Source: Posidonia oceanica (lineage: Eukaryota > Streptophyta > Magnoliopsida > Alismatales > Posidoniaceae). Taken from it: a DNA stretch of 64,000 nucleotides. This document shows, piece after piece, positions 57,726-64,000 of this stretch (position 1 is its first letter; every line of letters begins with the position of its first letter). A program made the translations under genes and the position numbers. The notes beneath the pieces were generated by a model. It was not told the DNA's origin. It did not search any database and saw only the letters and a program-made list of their open reading frames with translations. The DNA is taken from positions 40,248,001 to 40,312,000 of the forward strand of contig JAZBRS010000029.1 in NCBI GenBank assembly GCA_037176725.1. The letters are read 5' to 3'.

Positions 57726-58369
57726 CGCCGTTTTCTCTTGCACGTCGCTTGCATCTGCATGGTTTTACCGTCACTTTGCTTTTTCGCTTGCATTTGCATA
57801 TAGGGCCGTGACGCCTACTGCTTGGAGTTCTCACGAACTGGGTTTCGCCTGGTTCGGAACACAGACAGCGTAGCTGAGCACTTAGACAGCACGTTTACTT
57901 CCTTGCTTTGCATCCTTCCACTTAGAGCACACCTTGAGCATTCATTTAGGCACATAGGCATTCAGACCTGCATTTCCCTGCGTATGCGAGCGTAAGCCTA
58001 GAAAGACCGATTCCCGGGCGTGTCGGGGGTGCCTAACACCTTCCCCGCGTGTAACAGGAGTCCTTGCTCAGTCTTTTGGCCCGCAATGACCATATTGCCC
58101 TTATCCTAGGCTAGAGTCATCTCATTTGCATGTATTTGCATTTGTTTTCCCTTGCATTGCTTTGCTTTGCATTTCTTGCTTGGTTTTGCGTGTTAATTCA
58201 CGCATTTCCCCCGGTTTTCCGTGTCTCCCGTTAATAGACATGGTGGCGACTCTGATTTGTCTTATCTTCCTTTTTCTCCTCGATTTTAAGTGTTTTCGAG
58301 TTGAGCCTCTTCCTCGGATCAATCGCCGCTAATAGTAAGCCTGATTCCGATTGGGATTACTACACTAGC

Positions 58370-60708
58370 ATTGCTGGCGTCCAACGCCTGCTGGAGGCAA
58401 ACAGCATGCAATTTTAGGAAAACAGTGCATTCTAGCTACATGGATGCAATACATATGCAAAAATGCAACTAAATGGGTGCATGACATGCAAGACTAACCT
58501 AACAGAAGATTAGAAGAGGAATCAGAGCAGGAGGCAAGCTAGAATCAAGGATCAAAGCATGCAGGTTGTTGGATGCCTGTAGGCATGGCGTCCAACATTA
58601 GACGCTAGAGGGATAGGCATCTAACACAGACCAGAAGACAGAGGAGAGAAAGAAGCATACAAAAGGCAAATAAAAATAGGGATCATGCATTTGGGCTTCT
58701 GGAGTTGAGCATAGGACAAGCATGCAAGCATGCAAGCATGGGATCACAAAAGAAAACCAAAACTTACCAGTAGCAGCTTGTACCAGGCTAGAGACGCAAC
58801 CAGGGTGTTGGATGCGAGCTAGGCCGGCGTCCAATGTTGGACACCAGCACCAGCAGCGTACAACACCCTGGGAGGCACAACACACAAAAAAATGCATAAA
58901 CAAGCAAATAATCTCCTAAAAGCTGAAGAATAGTTGCAAAGGAAGCTAAACATGCATATAAACGCAGAAGACATGCAAGCAAGGAGATCAGAATGACATG
59001 CAAGCTTTAAATAACAAGATGAGGAGCCAGGACGTTAGACGCTGGAGCCAGCAGTGTCCAACGTTGGACGCTGAAGGCTCTGGCGTCCAACGACCAAAGC
59101 ATGCATACCTACCTGTACTAAAGGGGGAGCTCAGCTCTAACCCCACCTATATGCATGCAAACTACTGAAACATGCCAAAGCAATAATACACATCCACAGC
59201 AAGCATTAAACTCAGAGGACAAGTAAAAAAGGAAACATGCATAGAGATGAAGGATTAAAACTTTTGCAAAAAGGAGTAAGCTACTTAAAAAGATCCTAGC
59301 AAACCTAAGCATGGTTCCCATAGGGGCCAGGCATCTCTAAGCAAGCATGGATCACAAAACAGTATAAAAAATAAGCATCATATAGGCATGGCAGCAAGCT
59401 ACAGCTAACAGGGGTGTTGGACGCTAGCTGCACCAGCGTCCAACGTTGGACGCGGCCCACCCTAGCGTCCAACGCAGGCAAATGACAGACTGAACTTAAA
59501 TCATGCAAAAGGCTTAGGCATGGATCAAAGCATGGATATAGGCATGGTATGATATCAGAGAACAAATAAAGGAGGCATGTTGCATGGGTTTACAGAAAAA
59601 CAAGCAATGATAAAGCATGGAAGGCATCAAAACAAGAGCAAGGCAAGACAGAGCGTTGGACGCCGGCCTATGCCGCGTCTAACGTTGGACTCACCAGCTG
59701 GTGCGTCCAACACACTGAACTCTCTCTTGGCCACGAATCACGACCAAAAGGATTCAAAAAAAGTGTAAGAGTGCCTGGGGACGTGCTACTAGGCATGCAA
59801 GAGCTATAGGGATAGAGTGCTTACCGTTTGACGGCCTGGAACGGCGGCTCCACCTTGCTTGCCGGTGTTGCAGATGTGTTGGCAGCAGCTACTCCGACGA
59901 GCTCACCCGGGCTGCTGGGAGCTCCAGAAGGGTCGGCGAATGATCGAGAGGGAAGGTGGATGAACCCTCTTGCTCTCGGAAGCGGCGAATTCTTTCTTGG
60001 CTCGGTGTGGTGAATGTGGCAAAGGCGTGAAGTTGCGGTTTTGTTGCAATGGCATGGGTTCAAGTGCTGGCAGAGGTGTTTGCAGGCCAAATTCTGGCAA
60101 TTGCAGGTGCTGGCAGGTGCGGATGAGTGTGGGAAACCCACGAGGATTGTCAGAGGAGGACATGGGCACTGTCAGAAGGCTGGCGAGGTCAAGGCGGTGG
60201 CAGGCGTGGGCGGTGGAAGTCAGCAGCTGCAGTGAGGGGTTAGAGAGCTGATTAGGGGCTGATGAGGAGGGGATGGGCAGTTACTCGAGCTTGGAAGGTA
60301 GTGGATGGCATGGAGTGGGAGAGGGGACAGGTAGTAAGTGCAGGGAGGCGGTGGAGTGGATGGGCGGTGAGCCAAAGGGGGCGGAGCAGCCGCTGCTGCA
60401 CCCGAGCCGTTGGACGCCGGAGTAGAGGGCATCCAACGTTGGACACTAGCACAGGCCGCGTCCAATGTTGGACGCTGCCTATTCCAGTGTCCAACACACT
60501 TAGGTGGCACAAGCTGCAAATGGGCTTGGGCTAGAAGGGTTTTAAAAGTTGCAAAGAGGCTTGGTAAAGGCTTTTAGGGTTTGGGCAAGGTTTTGGGCTT
60601 GGTTTTGGGCTAGAAAATGTGTTGAAAAAGGGGATGCCATTCCAGAGTCCACACGAGCCTGCGAAAGAAAATAACCAACTTCCAGGCTGTCAGAATGGGG
60701 TGTCTACA
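58370..60708 (-). mobile_element. 5' LTR of element B, outer part
   Basis: It continues the LTR after the target duplication of C (58365-58369) and reaches TGTAGACACCCC on the minus strand at 60708. It differs from the 3' LTR by scattered substitutions and small tandem indels (for example an extra GCAAGCATGCAA near 58728 and an extra 10 bp near 60108). Palindromic modules are retained. Confidence 0.9.
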
Positions 60709-62080
60709 CCAGGTCTATCTGCCTAGTCACCACAGCTAGTGTGATTTCTGCAATTTCTATCGCAACTGTCATCCATCCATGAGTAAATATCAGCTCGCCC
60801 AGAAATCGGGTGACAAATCCCCGAAGCCAAAGATCATCTTCGAGCTCAGCACGCTTGTCTATGATATCATCAAAGTAATTCAGGCGCAGCATAGGTGTAA
60901 GGCCGCTGGTGCAGATCAGTCTTTGCTGGCACCTGTCAATAGAGAGTCCAGATAGTTTGCAAGGGACCGCTATGTACTTGTCACGCCTCATGAAGATGGG
61001 CGGTCCCATCAGCCGGGAGAAGCCACAGATGCGGCGCACCTCTTCCAGTGTTGGTGTCAGTTCTGTCCTTCCGAAGTAGAAGACATGGTGCGTCGGCTTC
61101 CAGAATCTTGCGGCAGCGCACAAGAGGTGTCGGCTTACTTCGACATCAGCCGCCTTCAGCAGTTTTGTTGGTATGCCCCAGAGGCGTAGCTTTTCGCAGT
61201 CTTCCTGGGTATGCTTGCCAATCCAACCCCGCAGGGTCTCAGAACAGTGTACTGGGGTCTCAAGAGTGGCACTGCCTATTCCAGCATCCAACACACTCAG
61301 GTGGCACAAGCTGCAAATGGGCTTGGGCTAGAAGGGTTTTTAAAGTTGCAAAGAGGCTTGGTAAAGGCTTTTAGGGTTTGGGCAAGGTTTTGGGCTTGGT
61401 TTTGGGCTAGAAAATGTGTTGAAAAAGGGGATGCCATTCTAGAGTCCATACGAGCCTGTGAAAGAAAATAACCAACTTCTAGGCTGTCAGAATGGGGTGT
61501 CTACACCAGGTCTATCTGCCTAGTCACCACAGCTAGTGTGATTTCTGCAATTTCTATCGCAACTGTCATCCGTCCATGAGTGAATATCAGCTCGCCCAGA
61601 AATCGGGTGACAAATCCCCAAAGCCAAAGATCATCTCCGAGCTCAGCACGCTTGTCTATGATATCATCAAAGTAATTCAGGTGCAGCATGGGTGTAAGGC
61701 TGCTGGTGCAGATCAGTCTTTGCTAGCACCAGTCAGTAGAGAGTCCAGATAGTTTGCAAAGGACCGCTTTGTACTTGTCACACCTCATGAAGATGGGCGG
61801 TCCCATCAGCCGGGAGAAGCCACAGATGCGGCGCACCTCTTCCAGTGTTGGTGTCAGTTCTGTCCTTCCGAGTTCTGTCCTTCCGAAGCGGAAGACATGG
61901 TGCACTGGCTTCCAGAATCTTGCAGTAGTGCACAAGAGGTGTCGGCTTACTTCGACATCAGCCGCCTTCAGCAGTTTTGTTGGTATGCCCCAGAGGCACA
62001 GCTTTTCGCAGTCTTCCTGGGTAAGCTTGCCAATCCAATCCCGCAGGGTCTCAGAACAGTGTACTAGGGTCTCAAGAGTG
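60475..62080. repeat. Tandem duplication of the B/D insertion junction
   Basis: 60475-61271 and 61272-62080 are two copies, each with about 235 bp of the B LTR end, the ccagg duplication, and about 560 bp of the extra ORF of D. The second copy has an additional 15-bp tandem repeat (GTTCTGTCCTTCCGA, near 61858). The copies differ by scattered substitutions. Confidence 0.9.
60709..61271 (-). pseudogene. Extra ORF of element D, N-terminal part, first copy
   Basis: Residues WGIPTKLLKAADVEVSRHLL, TELTPTLEEVRRICGFSRLM, FMRRDKY and WLRGFVTRFLGELIF match the A protein without a stop. The frame extends upstream into duplicated LTR B sequence (Met at 61309), producing a chimeric 201-residue frame that ends at the B border. 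It is a by-product of the duplication, not the native start. Confidence 0.75.
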
Positions 62081-62095
62081 GGGTAACCGATGGCG
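61506..62095 (-). pseudogene. Extra ORF of element D, N-terminal part, second copy
   Basis: This is the copy still joined to the rest of D. The start region reads AIGYPTL, so the ATG seen in A and B is ATC here. A 5-residue duplication (RTELG) precedes ELTPTLEEV, and a TAG replaces the Gln in C-QRLICTS. Together with 32220-32854 it makes up the split gene. Confidence 0.75.
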
Positions 62096-63056
62096 CAGGC
62101 CGCAGGGTGAAACAGAGAGATGCTGCAGAATCTTCAAGGTACCTGTTATCAATGCTGTAGACAGTCAGATTACACAAGCACACAATCTCTAACTGAAAGC
62201 AGAATCTAAAGCTAGTAAAGCGGTTCATTATATTCAGCAGTTAATATCAGAATAAAGCAGCTAAGCACACATAAGCAGGGGGGATTCTGTTGACATGGGG
62301 GCGAGGACTGGCAGGAGTTTTGGACCAGCGCAGCTCGAGCGACGTCAACGCATGCTTGGCAAGAGTACTATCTCAGAGCCGAGGCAAGTTTTGCAGAGCG
62401 GATGATTGAAAAGAGGGAAGGGATGATTGGAGATGCAGATATGCATGATGCAAGTTGATATGCTTAAGATATGATTAGTATGCTTTGCCCTCAGCATACG
62501 GAGTGCTTTGGTGCCTGCTACAGAGGAAGGGAGTGGTCCCTGACTCACTGGGCCCTACTTGGACTCCTAGCTTGTTGGTGGCACTCCGGAAGGGGTGTTG
62601 GCAGTATTCAGGTGGTGGTGTGGTGAGGACAGGCTACCTGCCAAACTCTTCAGGACCTACACCTACTTTTTTTGCTCTCTTTTTTTGTTTTCTCCCACAT
62701 GGGAGTGCAGGCTTTCTCTGCCCCTGTCTTGGAGATGATAAGGGTCTATTTTTGAGGTGGGCAGGTTGTGGACCTTTTAGGCTTACACCCTTGGTTTTAT
62801 TCTAAGGTACGGGGGGGATGATATTGCCTATATTTTTGGGCTGACTTTTGTCCAACCCCTTTCTTTTTCTCTTTTTTTTTCTTTCTTGCTTGCTTTTCTT
62901 TTTTTTTATTTGTTTAACTTCTTTTTCTTTTCTTTTTTCATAGGCTTTCGCTATCCCCATTTTGGAGGCAAAAAGAAGGGTGTTTAGGTTCTTGGATGTG
63001 GGCTTTGGGTCTTTTCTAAGATGAGCTAAAGGAGCAAGGTTAGACTGCACACCCCT
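62096..63056 (-). other. Spacer upstream of the extra ORF of element D
   Basis: No gene is visible. A CAG|GTAC candidate acceptor is at 62145-62139 on the minus strand. A purine tract (minus strand) lies at 62848-62950, next to GGGGATAGCGAAAGCC, as in A. The block 62460-62680 matches the spacers of A and B. Confidence 0.6.
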
Positions 63057-64000
63057 TGTAGACACCCCATTCTGACAGCCCGAAAGTTGGTTGTTTTCTC
63101 CTACAGGCTCGTGCGGACTCTGGATTGGCACTCCTTTTTTCTAACACTTTTCTAACCCAAAACCTAGCTCAAAACTGCACCTAAATCCCAAGCCAAAACC
63201 TCAAGCCTTTTTACACCTTTTTCCACCTCTTTGGCCCAAGCCCAAGCCTTGTCGCAGCCTTTTGCCAACTGAGCTCGTTGAACGCTGGAATAGGCAGCGT
63301 CCAACGTTGGATGTGCCCTGTTCTAGTGTCCAACGTTGGAAGCCCTCTGGTCTGGCGTCCAACGGCTCGGTTGCAGCAGCGGTTGCTCTGCCTCCTTCTG
63401 CTCACCTCCCGTCCAATCCACCGCCTCCCTTCACTTACTACTCGTCCCTTCCTCCACTCCACGCCACCCACTACCTTCCAAGCTTGAGTTACTACCTATC
63501 TCTCCTCTATTTCAGCCGAAATCCATCTTGTCCTCACTAACCCCTGCCGCCTCTGTCAGCCACCATCGGCCTCCTCGCCACAGACTGACATGCTTACACC
63601 CCTCCTGCCATTCCTCGTGGCCTTCCCACACCCAGAGCACCTGCCATTCGCCTGCAATTCCCGCCCAAGCTACTGCAATTGGCAGCAGAACTCATGCACC
63701 ATTTGATCAAAACCAGCACCAACCACCCATCTTCCTCAAGACACACAGAGCAGCACCCCCCTCTTCGGCCCCAATTCTCCACCTCCAGAGAGAGACCGAG
63801 TATCCACCTACATCCCAGACCCTTTGCCAACCTCCCCCATTCCTCCAACAGCCCGCACGAGCTCGCCGGAGTTAGCTGGTCGTCCACTTCCGCAGCGCCG
63901 GCAAGGGAGGCTGACACGCCATTCCAGGCCGTGACAAGGTAAGATTTCTATCCTCGTAGGTCATGCATGCCAGTGTGTACGTCCCCATGCAACCTTGCAT
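63057..64000 (+). mobile_element. Element E: start of a B-family LTR, cut by the window end
   Basis: TGTAGACACCCCATTCTGAC starts here, abutting D spacer sequence (preceding bases cccct). It matches the outer start of LTR B, with the palindromic modules at 63276-63366, the GC-rich block, and the donor-like CAAG|GTAAGA at 63939. Whether it is a solo LTR or a whole element cannot be told. Confidence 0.85.

Larger units (their letters stand above)
52675..58364 (+). mobile_element. Solo LTR C, 5690 bp, A family
   Basis: It starts TGTTGACACCCC and ends ATTACTACA, with perfect 5-bp duplications on both sides and no internal sequence, so it is a product of LTR-LTR recombination. It has the same order as LTR A: low-complexity A-rich part (52700-54150), pyrimidine-rich part, GC-rich block (about 54400-55700) with donor-like site at 55394, TGCA-type repeats (55850-56650), CGTTTTGC array (57436-57725), conserved core (about 57993-58060) and primer-site-like motif (58244-58254). 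No gene is visible. Confidence 0.95.
32855..60708 (-). mobile_element. Element B: complete but decayed Tat/Ogre-like element containing solo LTR C
   Basis: On the minus strand: 5' LTR (60708-51672, interrupted by C), primer-binding site, leader, gag-pro, pol, extra ORF, hairpin arrays, polypurine tract, 3' LTR (36147-32855). Without C and its duplicated target it is 22,159 bp. Its LTRs (TGTAGACACC) form a different family from A. A perfect 5-bp target duplication surrounds it. Every coding region has nonsense changes or frameshifts. Its two LTRs differ by a few per cent by eye, with indels, so B is older than A. Confidence 0.95.
24766..63056 (-). mobile_element. Element D: oldest visible Tat/Ogre-like element, split by A, B and (probably) E
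   Basis: Read on the minus strand, the visible parts are spacer and extra-ORF 5' part (63056-60709), then the insertion of B, then extra-ORF 3' part (32854-32220), tandem arrays, 3' untranslated segment, and 3' LTR (29910-24766), cut by A. Its gag and pol would lie right of E, outside the window. The LTR start TGTTGACACCCC, the array type and the extra ORF place it near the A family, but as a separate subfamily. Confidence 0.85.

Noticed and set aside
61272..61505. A second B-family LTR insertion
   Set aside because: The same LTR end, target bases and D flank recur exactly, which fits tandem duplication of one junction.

Overview
The window looks like nuclear DNA of a flowering plant with a large, repeat-rich genome. 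I see no single-copy host gene, tRNA or rRNA gene. Essentially all 64 kb is a nest of giant Ty3/gypsy LTR retrotransposons of the Tat/Ogre type. The diagnostic features are multi-kilobase LTRs starting TGTTGACACC or TGTAGACACC, a primer-binding site starting TGGCGACTC, a gag-pro then RT-RNase H-second RNase H-integrase order, and a long tail downstream of integrase holding an extra ORF and tandem arrays. The species cannot be named from this sequence.

Layout. Element A (+ strand, 1-24765, 5' end outside the window): partial 5' LTR, primer-binding site, leader, intact gag-pro (3804-7259), pol carrying nonsense codons (7260-12578), an intact extra ORF resembling the plant-mobile-domain/DUF7745 type (14049-15251), four tandem arrays (15.5-18.25 kb), polypurine tract and a complete 5964-bp 3' LTR (18802-24765). 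Element D (- strand, 24766-63056) is the oldest visible layer. A sits in its 3' LTR, B splits its extra ORF, and E lies in or at the edge of its spacer. Element B (- strand, 32855-60708) is complete, has a perfect 5-bp target duplication (ccagg), and is full of stops and frameshifts. Solo LTR C (+ strand, 52675-58364, A family) lies inside the 5' LTR of B with target duplication ctagc. Element E (+ strand, 63057 to the window end) is the start of a B-family LTR. The B/D junction was later duplicated in tandem (60475 to about 62080).

How the parts work together. Gag and protease come first, then a low-complexity linker, then reverse transcriptase, an RNase H that lacks its first Asp, an additional RNase H, and integrase. 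The additional RNase H probably supplies the nuclease activity. The extra ORF lies in sense between integrase and the 3' LTR in A, B and D, so it is an old resident of the lineage.

The most unusual signals are non-coding. The tail arrays of A/D and of B are unrelated in sequence, but both consist of hairpin units whose arms change together so that pairing is kept. A longer hairpin next to the extra ORF also shows a compensatory change. A copy of the LTR terminus near the polypurine tract changes with the LTR family. The leader carries a block of about 300 nt shared by A and B. The LTRs carry a second primer-site-like motif, a conserved core and a candidate splice donor.

All comparisons were made by eye within this window. 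Family names rest on motif recognition, not on a database search.
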